From Myrica gale (taxonomy: Eukaryota > Streptophyta > Magnoliopsida > Fagales > Myricaceae): a stretch of 64,000 nucleotides of DNA. The notes under the pieces are model-generated. The model did not search any database and was not told the DNA's origin. It worked only from the letters and a program-made list of their open reading frames with translations. Location: positions 7,442,501 through 7,506,500 of the forward strand of contig OZ005617.1 in assembly GCA_963930655.1 (NCBI GenBank), given 5' to 3'. The position numbers and the translations under genes were made by a program. Below are positions 11,401 through 22,451 of the stretch, in pieces (position 1 is the first letter of the stretch; each line of letters opens with the position of its first letter).

Positions 11401-12640
11401 CATCTCTCTTAGTCTAATTTTTTTTCCTCTTTTATTTTAATTTTAACAGAAACCATCGTGCTCAAACATATACTCCAATAGTTTCTGGTACAATGACTTT
11501 TAGGTAAAAGCGCTTGGTACAATGACATTTAGGTAAAAGTACTTTAAAAATACCGCTACTAATTAAGTTGTAATCCGAATTTTTGGGCTTCTACAAATTG
11601 TGATCATGTTCATTAACATATCACAATTGACCCCCGAGATAATGATATTATTTTTGTGATATCCCTTTTGCTAACATTAATACGCTTATTTATAATTCCA
11701 CTGTACTATATTTCACATGAGCTAATAAGACCAGAATAATATCACCGACTAAGTCTCTAGCTCATATAACTCTTAATTCTCAGTTTGTATCTTGTTGGAC
11801 TCCCAAAAAGGTTCAAAATAATTTTCGCAAATAATGACTTCATATATTATATAAGTAAAAACCGTGAAAATATTTTTCACAAAATCTCGCAGCGCAGTGT
11901 TTTGACTTGAGTCCAACAATATCAGACATAATGAATAAACTGCCTCATCTAGAGACTGATTGATTCTATGTTGAGCAATTATACAAATTAACTTACTATG
12001 CACATGACCCAACATTATTTGGAATATTTGATCTGCAAAGATCATCATCAAATGACTCAGTTAAAGCACAACCACATAACAAGCAAACTTGCATAACTCT
12101 TTTAGGTCTAAGGACAACATAAGCTAATTGTGCTTTAATACCATTCTCTACATCAGTGATCGTTTCCAGAAGGTATTCATATTTGATTCGGTTAAGCGTA
12201 TGTACTCTTACATTGCACCCACTCGTCTGCTTAAGGTCACCACCTCAATGATGGAGTCCATCATTATATCTTATAGAGGCACAACGAGTGTATACGTATT
12301 TGTACATTATCATGTATCTCGATCTAGAACAAAGTGAATCAACAAGGATTCGAAAAATTTATACTCCCCGCCTCTGATTCAGTAATCATTGTCCTGACTT
12401 TTCTACAATGTTGCTCAACAATATGACATCTAATGTCATTATGAATATGACGTCTTATGTCATTGCAGGTACCCAAAATAATATACAAGTGATTAATCAA
12501 TAACAATAATTATCTTATAATTATGCACAATGATTGATTTTGAGGGCATACATCTAATAATTCTCGCCTTGCTTTGTGAAAACCTCCAAAAAGAACAAAG
12601 TCGCATGAAAAATTTGCTGATTTGAAACTAATCGAAATAT
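11401..12640. other. Unassigned AT-rich stretch, probably old repeat DNA
   Basis: No convincing gene is seen on either strand. There is a 29-bp tandem duplication (11486-11514 and 11515-11543, beginning TGGTACAATGAC) and short near-repeats around ATGACATC/ATGACGTC at 12420-12470. A 92-codon open frame on the minus strand (11773-12051) matches nothing I recognise. Confidence 0.4.
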
Positions 12641-12644
12641 AATT

Positions 12645-13020
12645 CAAGGTGGGAGATTTATTTTACCTTCGCCTTTAGCCGTATCGCCAAATCTTAGTGA
12701 AGCAACAACACAACCGAAAGCTATCAACCCGGTACTATGGCCCATTTCCAGCTCTCCATCGATTTGGAGCAGTGGCGTACTGCCTGGAGTTACCTCCCAG
12801 ATCACCGATTCATCATGTCTTCCACGTCTCGCAACTGAAGCTTCATATCGGCAACCGGGTAACCCTACTCCCTAGGTTATCTCTGGTCTATTCGCAAGGG
12901 GACGTTTGTCCTGAACCCATTGTAGTGCTAGATCGGCGCCTCGTGAAGTTTGGGCGATGGGTGGTGATCGAAGTGCTAATCCATTGGCACGGGTAGACTC
13001 CAGCAGAAATTTCCTCACCT
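12645..13020 (+). pseudogene. Ty3/gypsy integrase C-terminus and chromodomain remnant
   Basis: The translation shows KLSTRYYGPFPALHRFGAVA, then PPRSPIHHVFHVSQLKLHIG and a chromodomain-like RRLVKFGRWVVIEVLIHWHG. This is the usual C-terminal part of chromovirus integrases. A frame break lies just upstream (near 12680) and a stop falls within the chromodomain-like part. Everything 5' of this point is missing. It is unlike elements A and C in sequence, so it is a different chromovirus lineage. Confidence 0.8.
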
Positions 13021-13050
13021 TTAGGCAAGGTGTTTTGAGGGAATTGGTAT

Positions 13051-13517
13051 TGTCACACCTGTGAAGGTATGAAGGCTAATGACAAGATAAATTTGGAGTC
13101 TTGGAAAAGGAGAGTTTGACCATACCAGTTAGAAGAATCAAGATAAATGGAGTTGAGTTGAGATGCAGTCCAGGTGGCAATGGGATGCGGTCTCATTTTT
13201 TCTTCATTTTAGAGGGCTAGGCCACTTGTTTGGGCCTTAGGTTTTATTAGTAAGAGTGGGCCTTGAGCCTTATTACTGCTTACAAATTATGTTTGGGCCT
13301 GAGGGTAGCTTAGCTTAGCATTTTACTAATAGGCCCATTAATGGGAGGCATCAGGTTAAGAGGGCAAGCACTCTTCATTTTGTGGTATGGAACCTGTGAA
13401 GTGTTATTTGGGGAAGGAGGCGACCTCGAATCGGGCTTATCGTTCTTTGTTCAATCATTGAATTGAGTATTTCATAATTACAACAATTCTCAGTTTACAA
13501 TCCAAGTATTTGTAACA
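13051..13517 (+). repeat. Probable 3' LTR of the gypsy remnant
   Basis: It begins TGTCACACCTG after a purine-rich TTGAGGGAATTGG and could end at TTTGTAACA (13517), immediately before the repeat at 13518. It contains GGGCC-rich blocks (13210-13345). No second copy is available to confirm the ends. Confidence 0.45.
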
Positions 13518-13716
13518 CCACCATTTTTTCTCTGACAAGTATCGAAACGATACTTTATATCATATGCAATATAATTGGTTTATTCTACTAATTGATACGG
13601 TGTCTTTCTATCGCATCGAAAATTTCCTTCTTGTTCTTTTTCACAAAAAAAAAAGCTCAAGTGATGACCAAGATTACATGATTAGCTCCAATAGTTTTTT
13701 TCAAAATGTTTTGAAT
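13518..13716 (+). repeat. Upstream copy of the direct repeat flanking CACTA element 2
   Basis: This 199-bp sequence is repeated in the same direction at 22452-22676. The copies share, for example, TTTATTCTACTAATT, ATACGGTGTCTTTCTAT and TTTCAAAATGTTTTGAAT, with scattered indels. The downstream copy lies 190 bp upstream of the eight-cysteine gene. Confidence 0.8.
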
Positions 13717-14374
13717 ATTATACGGATGTAACTGTTCTCAGTGAGAGAACAATTGTCTCAGCTGTCCCAGTCTGTCCATACTGTTCCAATACAGCTGCAG
13801 ACACTTGTCAGACGGGTGGATAATATGGAGGAGCATTTGACACATTCGTGATGCCCTCGAACAAGATATGGACAAGAGAGAGACAGCTCGTGATTTGGAC
13901 TATTCTTCTATTTATGCTTTATCACTATTATTTATTTATAATTTGAAGGACTATTTTTGGCTTGTACCAGACATTATGATTGTATTTTTTGGTTTGGTAT
14001 TTCGATTTTTTTTATATTTTATATTAATTATATTTTTTCACTAGATTAAATTTATTACAATTTAAATGGATAATTAGTAAAATTAAATGGGTGATTACAC
14101 TAATGGAACGGTTAGTGTAATTAAATTGTAACGGTTAGAGTAATTTGGTTGCAATTACAATTAAATTGGTGATTAGTTACTACAAATACTTAATATAAAA
14201 GTATGCATAACTATATATTTTTTTATGTATTGAAAATAAATAAATTAAGTTAAATATTCCTGCCAAAATTATATTGTGTTAAATTGAATGAAATAAATTA
14301 AATAATTTAAATAAATTAAGTTTTGTGAAGTAAAACAAATTAGTGAATTTAACATGTGAAATAAATCTGTTAGA
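13717..14374. other. No gene seen; AT-rich, possible outer edge of CACTA element 2
   Basis: A short CAG-rich piece at 13735-13880 (AGCTGTCCCAGTCTGTCC) resembles coding sequence but gives no usable frame. The rest is highly AT-rich. I searched for a 5' CACTA terminus matching the 3' terminus at 22140 and did not find one. Confidence 0.35.
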
Positions 14375-15450
14375 CTTTCGGACATTGTCAAAGAGCGTTC
14401 GTACTCTCATATCGCAACTGAGAGTAAATGAGGTAGGTGTTGGAAAGGTTTATGAAACTGTCTCGAGTTTCCTGTAACCATCGCATGTAGTACACTTGTT
14501 TACGTTATACGAAAGTTGAAAACGGTTGTCATCGTCCGAACCCTATATATACGTCTGAACGATATTTTCCATTTATTCAGCCAAACGTGCACTTCGACGT
14601 CACGTCAATTCATAGGAAATCTATTTGCATGACGTGATAAAATGTACGAGCGTGTTTATTGTGCCGAACCGTTTTAAACGGTTTAAATTTTAGCATTTAA
14701 TATGAAGTACGTTGATTAGGCCATGTTTGCAAAAAAGCGTTCGGACTACATGCTTGGAGTCTGGACTCTATCGACATATTTTTAAAACTCGAACAGTTCG
14801 GCATTTTCACAAATACCGAACTATTTCTCCTAAAAAATCTCTCAAAACTCAAGTTTTTCTCTTCACAAATCTTGACGTAATATCACTTTGTCTTAGATCT
14901 AATCACATCCAGACATCTTTTGCTTAATTTTAACAAGAATTTTATGGTAAAAATTTCATTTTTTTATATTTTTATGTATATAATTTCAATTTCATTTCTT
15001 GCATAGTACATTGTGCTTTTTGATTGATTTTCATGTAAAAATTGATTGTGTTAAGTGTTAGGTTTGTTATAAGTGTATTAGTTTATGTTTTTGTTGTACT
15101 TTCGGGCGTTTGGAGGAGGTGGAGGGACGCTGCCATGACTGAGTTGTCCGGACGATTTATTGGGTCGTTCGGACTCTTTCTGTAGTCATTCGGTGGTATA
15201 TGTTGTCATTTTGATGTTATCCGGACTCTATATATATAGTTTAATTCTCTGTTGTACCTTCGGACTCCTGATAGTATGCCTACGGTTATACGTTGTCGTT
15301 TTGATTGTGTTAGGACACTTTTTTAGTTCAGTTTAGACGTTTTAACGTTTAATTTAATTTGTTTTTTATCTGCTTTGGGTTCGGATTAATATCCAAAGCT
15401 ATTCAGACGCTTCACGTATAAGTCCGGACAGTATTAACCATGCAAACGCT
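14375..15450. repeat. Outer 5' subterminal repeat cluster of CACTA element 2
   Basis: About a dozen short motifs related to GTTCGGAC / GTCCGAAC, in both orientations, are scattered through about 1.1 kb (e.g. near 14385, 14535, 14740, 15150, 15165, 15425). In En/Spm such subterminal repeats are bound by the element's DNA-binding protein. The similarity to the clusters near 17000, 21900 and 31000 is visible directly. Confidence 0.6.
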
Positions 15451-15469
15451 TTTTTGTGCATATTCTGAA

Positions 15470-16512
15470 CAGATGAGCAAGCGTTCATGTACTAGCGGCA
15501 AGGCTGATGATGAGTAACCTTCCACTCGAACTATAATGGTGGAGTAGCATACAACGATCATTATGTCTCGTTTGATTGTTGTCGACCGTGACATCAAGTT
15601 GGCAGATTTTAACGATCTCACATTTGAGGGTAGGATGCTTCTAGAGGTGGTGGAGGGTTAGGTTGGCTTCCGTTGATCTACAAGACCGGCTCTGCATCAA
15701 AGAATCTGGTCCGTAACGTTCCGATCATATTCTCGCCCGACGAGCTGGCGAATTTCTTGCTGTACAAGAGAGATTTGGTAGCGTTCCCAAACCTGCCAAT
15801 GAGCGAGGAGGGCCAGCCTACTAAGGCCGAGGTATTTCAGACCAAGCTGGGTTAAGATACAACTATTTTGGAGGGCAACTAAATGATACACAGGCAACTG
15901 CTGCTTTTTTAGCGGATCATGCACCTAATCCTATGCTCCTCCATCGACCCGAAGAAGTACACCTCATAGTTGTCTTATAGCCGAGCCGAGTTCCTATACC
16001 TGGTAGTTGTACGAGGGCTACCTGTTGATATAACATCATACATCTACCAGTCCATTCGCACAAAGGCTTTGAAGACTGATGCTACGATTTCATTGACGCA
16101 CGAGATTCTTATGACCTAGTTCCTGCACGCCATGATGGTACCCGAGGATGCTGACAAGCCGAGTGCACTTCCACTTGGGTCGATTAACAAGACAACGCTC
16201 TTTAAATCAATGGCTCAGACAGTAGCAGCCTGATGAGGCAATAGAGGGGCAGGATCCTGGACTGGGCTCGACCTAGGGACTTAAGGCACAACGACCGAGT
16301 TGGATAGACTATATGATGACGAAGCTAAATCGACGAATGTCATTGGTCATGCAGCCCACCCATTGAATGGTCAGTGATATCAGTCGTCGTCCGACAACTT
16401 TGGAGCAGAAGGTTGCGGACATGGATGATAGGTGGAAGAAGGAGGTACGAAGCTCTTTCCCCTGACTGAGTGGGTCATGCTGACAGAGAAGTATCTTTGT
16501 CAAGTCTGTCAT
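15470..16512 (+). pseudogene. Putative plant transposon protein ORF (Transposase_32-like) inside CACTA element 2
   Basis: Broken frames give a recognisable series: MSRLIVVDRDIKLADFNDLT, SKNLVRNVPIIFSPDELANF, RAEFLYLVVVRGLPVDITSY, then SIRTKALKTDATISLTHEIL and LPLGSINKTTLF. Near the end is a helical DMDDRWKKEVRSSF. This resembles the 'putative plant transposon protein' domain (Transposase_32 / plant mobile-domain type) often found as orphan ORFs in plant repeats. Stops and frameshifts occur throughout. It sits between two subterminal repeat clusters, upstream of the transposase genes, so it is an accessory cargo gene. Its function is unknown. The base composition is less AT-rich than the flanks, consistent with former coding sequence. 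Confidence 0.6.
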
Positions 16513-16859
16513 GATGATGATGAACAGTAGTATAAATTTATTTAGTTTTATTATGACGTTTATTTTTTATTATGTTTTGAGAATATTTACTTTTATTTTA
16601 TGTTTTGTGGACATGTATTGATATTTATTTGATGTTTTTGTTCATATTATTTTCTGAATATATTTGATATATTTATGTCATTTTAGTTATGTTATTTGTA
16701 TTTATTAGAACTTAGTGCAATATATTAATTAATGTTTCATTTTTAATTTCGGTACACTTATTCAAAAAAATATTAATATTCAAACTTAACACACTTAAGG
16801 TTATTTAAAACTTGCTAATAAATTTAATTGTATAAGCTTAAAAAAATTTAAACAAAAAA

Positions 16860-17215
16860 AATCGTCAAAAACGGTTCGGACGTTAAGGTTCCCGTCCGAA
16901 CTTTTTAATGTAAGCTCAGACGGTGTCGTATTATATAAAAAAAACCATCCAAACTGTTTAATACGGTCGGGATGTATGAAATTCAAAACACCGTTGGGAC
17001 GGTGTTTTTATACATCCGGACGTTGTTGTTTATGATCAACCGCTATCGTCTTGGTATTTCTAAAATGGTGTCGTGTAATGTAAGGTAGGGTTCAGACGGT
17101 TATTTACAGTCTTAACGTCTATGTTTATTACCAGACGCTGTCGTTTGAGAATTACTAAAACGGTGTGTTGAACTGGAAGATGGTGTTCGGACGGGTACAT
17201 TGTAGTTCGGACGAT
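16860..17215. repeat. Inner 5' subterminal repeat cluster of CACTA element 2
   Basis: Eight or more GTTCGGACGG-like motifs in both orientations (near 16873, 16889, 16918, 16962, 17018, 17090, 17187 and 17205). The 350 bases before it (16513-16860) are AT-rich and hold no gene. Confidence 0.7.
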
Positions 17216-17887
17216 AATGAAATTTTGGCGGCATCCATTCCCTCTAAAACTAATATACGTATGCGTCCAAACTTCCTTTGATGTGTCCGAATGGTATTCA
17301 ATTGTATGGAAGTGGAAAAATCGTAGATTGTGGATAAAAAACGGAAAAACTTAGAAAATGAGAGATTTGACCACGAGGAGAAACGAAGAGCTAATTTTGG
17401 GCATCCAATCTCATTGAATAGTGTGTGAAAGGAGCAACTCATTGGAATTTGATATTAGATTGCATTTGAGGTTGATGGGTTTTAAATTCAATTGTTTTAA
17501 GATGAAAAACGTGTATTTTAATATATGAAAGCATGTGTTTTTCAAAATTTTAGGGTCTAAAATGATAGTAATGCAGTTTAGGGTTGGTTGTGATGTTTAA
17601 ATTGAAGTGTTTGTGATTTGGGTTGATTTTGACAAGATTTTGTGGTGAAAATAGAGTTTGTGTGTCGAAGAACTATCGTGTTCAACAATCGCAGTCCGGA
17701 CGGATTATGTACGCATCTGAAAATAAAGTCGTTACAAAACGCATCCGAACGTTTATAAGTATGGTTCAAATGGTTTTGTTACATCCGCACGATTTTTGTT
17801 GTTATGTAATGCATTCATTTAGTAGCCTTAGACCCTGTTTAAGAATTACGCGAAGTTTGGATAACGAACTCGATGTAATTCTTGAAT

Positions 17888-17904
17888 TGTCCACATTATG
17901 GACA
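17888..17904. promoter_or_regulatory. Conserved inverted repeat TGTCCA-N5-TGGACA
   Basis: A perfect 6-bp inverted repeat with a 5-base spacer, inside a block conserved between CACTA elements 2 and 3. Element 3 has the same inverted repeat at 29608-29624, and a degenerate form occurs at 26224-26240 (element 4). It lies about 350 bases upstream of the transposase start. It may be a protein-binding site; that is inference. Confidence 0.45.
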
Positions 17905-18259
17905 GTTTTAGTTTACAATGTGTAATGTGTGTAATTGTATTTGCTATTGTGACAAATGTGTTCAGAAATTTTGATGCAAATCTCCTTTTTTCCTTTGGCT
18001 ATACATTTAGCATTGATCTTACACACTTGCCTTAAAATTTTGGGTGTTTAGGCTCAATGTTGTAGGCATATATCTGGGGACTGAAGGAAATTGTTGTCGA
18101 AATTTCTAAAGCATCGGTCACAATGGTCGGGTCAATTACGTGCAGTACGTGATATTGTAAACTTGGATGGGATATGACCTATCACCGAAGAAATTAGAGT
18201 TGAGTATGAATGTCATCATTCAAAATTATTGTTTGTATTTTCATCTATGAAAGAACAAT

Positions 18260-19488
18260 ATGGATAAGAGCTGGATTTATGAGGCTAATAGACTCAAAAG
18301 TGCAAAGTATAGTGATAGTGTTTTGGATTTTATGAGTGCTTCTCTTAGTTATGCATATAGTTGGGTTTGATAAGATGTTCATGTAAAAGATGTAAGAATG
18401 TGTCATTCCATCGTGTGGACGAGATGAATATTTGCGCAGTGGTACGTACTCAACAATTGTTCAGAAATCAGCCAACGTATAGAGTAAGCGCTTATAAAAA
18501 TATTTGCTCACTTAAACACTCATCAATTCATTATATTTTAATTTATTATAAAATATCTTATTTCTTTATAGCGAGCACTTGGAAGATATGTGGAGAAAAT
18601 AACCATTAAATATTGATAGAAGGCACGAAGAAGAATTTTCGTTATGGTTTAGAACTCGGGTACTTATTTAATTTTGTCCCTACTATATTTTTTATTTTAA
18701 GTGATCATTTTTTTAGATTCAAAGTTAACACGTGTTTACTATTTTAGGTTCAAACTATGCGCAATGAAAATCCAACCTCGGTGTCGGATGATATGTATGC
18801 ATTAGCATCCGGTCCAGATCAGCGGACAGTTTGTTACTCTGGGTGTGTAGTGAATGGAGTTAGGTTTCACACGGTCTTTCATGAATAGTTTCGTGACACT
18901 CAGAATAGTGGTGTGGTTGTTTCAGGGGACCATGATGGGGAAGATGTTGATTTTTACGTCTAGGTCGTGAATATTTACGCGTTGTGTTATTTTCGGGGGA
19001 TTTTAGTTTATTTACTGAAATGTGACTGGTTTGACTTAAGTACTCAAAATTTAGGTATTGATAAAAGTGATCGGTTTGTTAGTATTAACACATCCCGAAA
19101 GTGGTACAAAGATGACCCATTTGTGCTAGCTTTTTAGTGGAATCAAGTGTTTTATATCGATGATATGAAGTTGGGCGCACACTAGAAGATTGTTCAAAAG
19201 ATTACCCCTAGAAACAAGTATGATATTCCACCTATTGAGGAGGAAGCTAGTTAAGATGGAGAAGGACCGTCAAACCGTGAAGCATACAAGGAGAATGAGT
19301 CCATTGAGCTTTTTGTGCACTTTAGCTACTTTGACATGATCACGTTTACTAGAAATGATGTCGAGACTTATGTGCCTGTAACTGATCAGAGTGATCCACA
19401 ACAATGTGAAGTAGAAGGAAGCGTTGATTCCTCAGAATCATTCAGTGAAGATTGTAGTGATTCTGAAGAATATGACTCTGAGGACTAA
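18260..19488 (+). pseudogene. TNP2-type transposase of CACTA element 2, internally deleted
   Basis: The start MDKSWIYEANRL is the typical N-terminus of the transposase-associated domain, and its zinc-like GLIRCSCKRCKNVSFHR follows after a frameshift near 18355. The next recognisable sequence is VVRTQQLFRNQPTYR, which in this family lies just before DUF4216. The whole catalytic Transposase_21 domain and most of DUF4218 are therefore deleted. The DUF4216 exon (18748-19488) keeps frame to its terminal stop but has five internal stops, at 18886, 18961, 19135, 19183 and 19252. Its acidic tail (SEDCSDSEEYDSED) remains. It cannot encode an active transposase. Confidence 0.85.
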
Positions 19489-19602
19489 AGTAACTTTATC
19501 GTTTCATTTATATTTGTTTTTCTATTTTATATTCATTTTGAATAACATAATTCATTGTGCTTTTTTCTCTAATATTGATTTATTTGGTAACAGGACGACG
19601 TC

Positions 19603-21287
19603 ATGCTAGCGGGAGAGAAACATCTTCTATGTGATTCCTCAGTTCGTGCTGAGAGTAGTCCGGGTTACCTAGCAATGTCAATTCCTTCGCTTAGGGATAG
19701 GAATGAATTACTGTCCCCTACCACAACCAGTCTAGTAGATACCCAGAATAGTTGTGTGTGTAAGTATCTTACGCTGTCAATCTTTATTAAATATTATGAA
19801 TTTTAAATTTCTATGCTAAACTGAAGTTTAAATTTATTGTTCTACATTTGTAGTGATGTCCAGAATCAGAAACGTTCGAACTTGTCCATATCCCTGATGG
19901 ACGTACGGGCGGTGATGACAAGACATCCTCAATGATCTTGAGTCATATTGGTGCGCTCGTTCAACAACATGTCCCACTTGAGACAAGTATGTGGAAGGAG
20001 GTTCCCGACGGGGTTAAATCGTATGTGATTAACCGAGTATTGGTAAGTATAATTTATTAAATTTTAATTGTCAAAACTGTTTTGCGTTTCTAATAGTTAT
20101 ATATGTTAAGGATGACTTCCAACTTGATTACGACCGAGCCAAGGATCGTATCACTATGACTTCTACGATGAACACATCGTATAGAACGCACAAAAATAGA
20201 ATGTTTCAGGATTACTCGGTGCTCAATTCCAAAGAAGAGGCGTTAGAGCACCCGTATCCCGATATGAACAAGGAAGAATGGACTCATGTTTGTGATTTAT
20301 TCGCGAGCGAGTAATTTCAAGTTAAACATTTTTATTCCATTCTGAACATTTATTTTAGATATATGCTTAATTGTGTTAACAATTTTATATGTACAATGTA
20401 GAGGAGTGCAATCAACAAGGAGAATAGAGCTATGCTGAAGATTGTACACACATCGGGAGTAAGGTCCTTCCAACGCGCTAGAGCGTTGTTAGTAAGTAAT
20501 AAATTTACATTTTTGTTATTTATTATTTAAATAAATGACTTAAGTATTTTAATATGCATGTTTTATATTTCTTTTGGTGTACAGAAAAATCTAGAATCTG
20601 ATGAAATTAGTCCTTCGTTGATTTAAAAAAAAATGCATACTAATAAGGATGGCACATGGAATTCAGATGATGCACAATAAAATTTTGGAAGTTGTAACGT
20701 TAGATTTAATGAGGCATTCGTATGCGTTTATGTTTCATATCTACTAGTTTTATCTTCTTTTTTAATTTTGTAGGAAAAATGGAGGCGTTACAGTTGCAAC
20801 ACAAGTCAGAGGGAAAGTCATACACCTAAGTGGAGATCTTCACTGAGGTGTTTGGGACGAAAGCGGGTTACGTGTAAGGTTTAGGCCGTTCAGTACAGTC
20901 CGTTGGATCATCTTCATCAGCATCGTCCGTTGATTTGTCCCGGAGATCGGAGGAGGCCAAATTACAGATTGAGGCGATGAGGGCTAGGCAGTTGGAATAT
21001 GAAACGCTTCTGGTCAAGCGGTCAGATATGGAGTAGACGATGTGAGTGCATCTGCAAATGATGGAGGAGCAGTAACGGAAAAAAGACGATGAGCTGATGA
21101 AGATGATGGCGTAACAGCAACGAGAAAAGACGAAGAGCACCATAAGATGATGCAGGAGCAGCAAAAGAACCGAGTGGAACAACAAGAATGGAGGATGCAA
21201 CTAATGGCGGAGTCGATGCGTGAACAGCTGATGGAGCAAATCAGACAGATGCAATCTCGTTCAACACCCAAACGAAAATTTGGGTAG
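19603..21287 (+). pseudogene. Transposase_24-type second gene of CACTA element 2
   Basis: Exon borders match those of the homologue in element 1. Recognisable parts are DDFQLDYDRAKDR (20111 on), MNKEEWTHVCDLF, EIFTEVFGTKAGYV and GLGRSVQS (about 20840-20900), then a coiled-coil tail rich in Q, E, M and K (20930-21280). Stops occur in most exons, for example after GTKAGYV where the relative has arginine. It is clearly homologous to 2994-4541 but more decayed. Apparent long frames on the opposite strand at 20868-21271 are shadows of the coiled-coil codons. Confidence 0.8.
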
Positions 21288-21456
21288 ATTTATGTATTTT
21301 TACAACTTTGTCAGTACTTATCGATTATGTATTTTATTTACTTTTAATAACGATTGAAGATTTGTAGATATTTTTATTATATTATGAGCAGTAAATATCT
21401 TTATATTTATATTATTTCTAAATTACTTTTAAATTTTAATTAAATTAATTCAAATA

Positions 21457-22030
21457 TATAGAAAACCATTCGAACGGTAAAAAATGACGTCCGCACGATT
21501 ATTTTACGTTGATAACGTGTGCACGCATAACTATCCATCAGCACACTTTGCTTTAAATTCGTCTGTCTGAACGGTTGTTCTCTACACACGGTCTTTAAAT
21601 AAGAAACCGTGCGCACGATACACCAACAAGTTCGAATTCATTTTCAACGGAACGAGCGTCCGAACTGTATACGTAAGGGTTCAAACAGCGTTTGCAGATG
21701 ACAAATAAGTTTTCATCATAAGTGAAACAACGGTGTGAACATCTTTATGAAAGAGTACATATGTTATATATTACCGTTCGGACGATGTTATTGAACTATG
21801 CGCACGATTTGTAGATGCCAAAATTCATTTCGTCACATTGGAAGAACCGTTGACACCAGTTATTCGAGCGTATGGAGAGTACGTTCGCACATCTCATGAA
21901 AACAAATGGATTGTACTGGGCATGACGATTTTCAATTTCGTCACTATGGTACAAAACCGTTCGGACGATATTGTAAACCGTCCAAACGGTTTCGAGTGAC
22001 AGAACACCAAAATCGTCACATAAAACCATG
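21457..22030. repeat. 3' subterminal repeat cluster of CACTA element 2
   Basis: Repeated CATTCGAACGG, GTCCGCACGAT, CGTTCGGACGA and CGTCCAAACGG-like motifs in both orientations precede the 3' terminus. The arrangement and motif match the 5' clusters of the same element. Confidence 0.75.
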
Positions 22031-22090
22031 GCTAACGGGCTTTAGGTGACAAACCGATTGTCACCCAAAACAATAACTGACGAACCGGGA

Positions 22091-22140
22091 ACTTTGGGTG
22101 ACAAATTTTTTTGTCACCCAAAGTCTGTTTTCTTGTAGTG
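22091..22140. repeat. CACTA 3' terminus with a perfect hairpin
   Basis: The element ends ...TTTTCTTGTAGTG at 22140, the complement of the canonical CACTACAAGAAAA start. Immediately inside are perfect 14-bp inverted arms, ACTTTGGGTGACAA (22091-22104) and its complement (22111-22124), around a 6-base loop. A weaker relative, GGTGACAAACCGATTGTCACC, lies at about 22045-22066. Confidence 0.88.
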
Positions 22141-22451
22141 AGAATGATCTTGTTCGGTGAAAAGGTTGAGCCATATTCAAAAAAATTTGATTGGACATGA
22201 TTGAATATTCAGTACTATCTTGATAGCAACCCTTGCCCCGTTTCGGAATATTTCCAAACTAATTTGTCTCGACCTTTTTATACAAATACTTAATACTTAC
22301 TTGATAAAATGTCTAGGGGCTCATGAAATCCTTAATGAGTAACCCAGCTAGATACAGTAAAAATCCACCCAATTTTCTTATCTACAAAAGTTTCCTTCTC
22401 TAGACAGATTTCCCTTTAAATAAATTTTTCTTTAAAATAATGTCATAGCAC
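22141..22451. other. Flank of CACTA element 2; nothing recognised
   Basis: AT-rich sequence with no gene or clear repeat, lying between the CACTA terminus and the downstream direct repeat. Confidence 0.4.

Larger units (their letters stand above)
14375..22140 (+). mobile_element. CACTA element 2, non-autonomous, with extra 5' ORF
   Basis: The 3' end is well supported: the complement of 22122-22140 begins CACTACAAGAAAACAGAC, the usual CACTA terminus, and a subterminal repeat cluster (21457-22030) precedes it. Inside are a deleted TNP2-type gene (18260-19488), a Transposase_24-type gene (19603-21287), 5' subterminal clusters (14375-15450 and 16860-17215) and a plant-transposon-protein ORF between them (15470-16512). 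Both transposase genes are full of stops, so movement would need help in trans. The 5' limit is where the motifs start, not a seen terminus. Confidence 0.7.

Noticed and set aside
14037-14105. CACTAGATT and CACTAATGG as the 5' end of CACTA element 2
   Set aside because: Neither matches the 3' terminus beyond five bases.
20868-21271. Two 85-110 codon frames on the minus strand, rich in S, C and L
   Set aside because: They are antisense shadows of the Q/E/M-rich coiled-coil end of the CACTA second gene.
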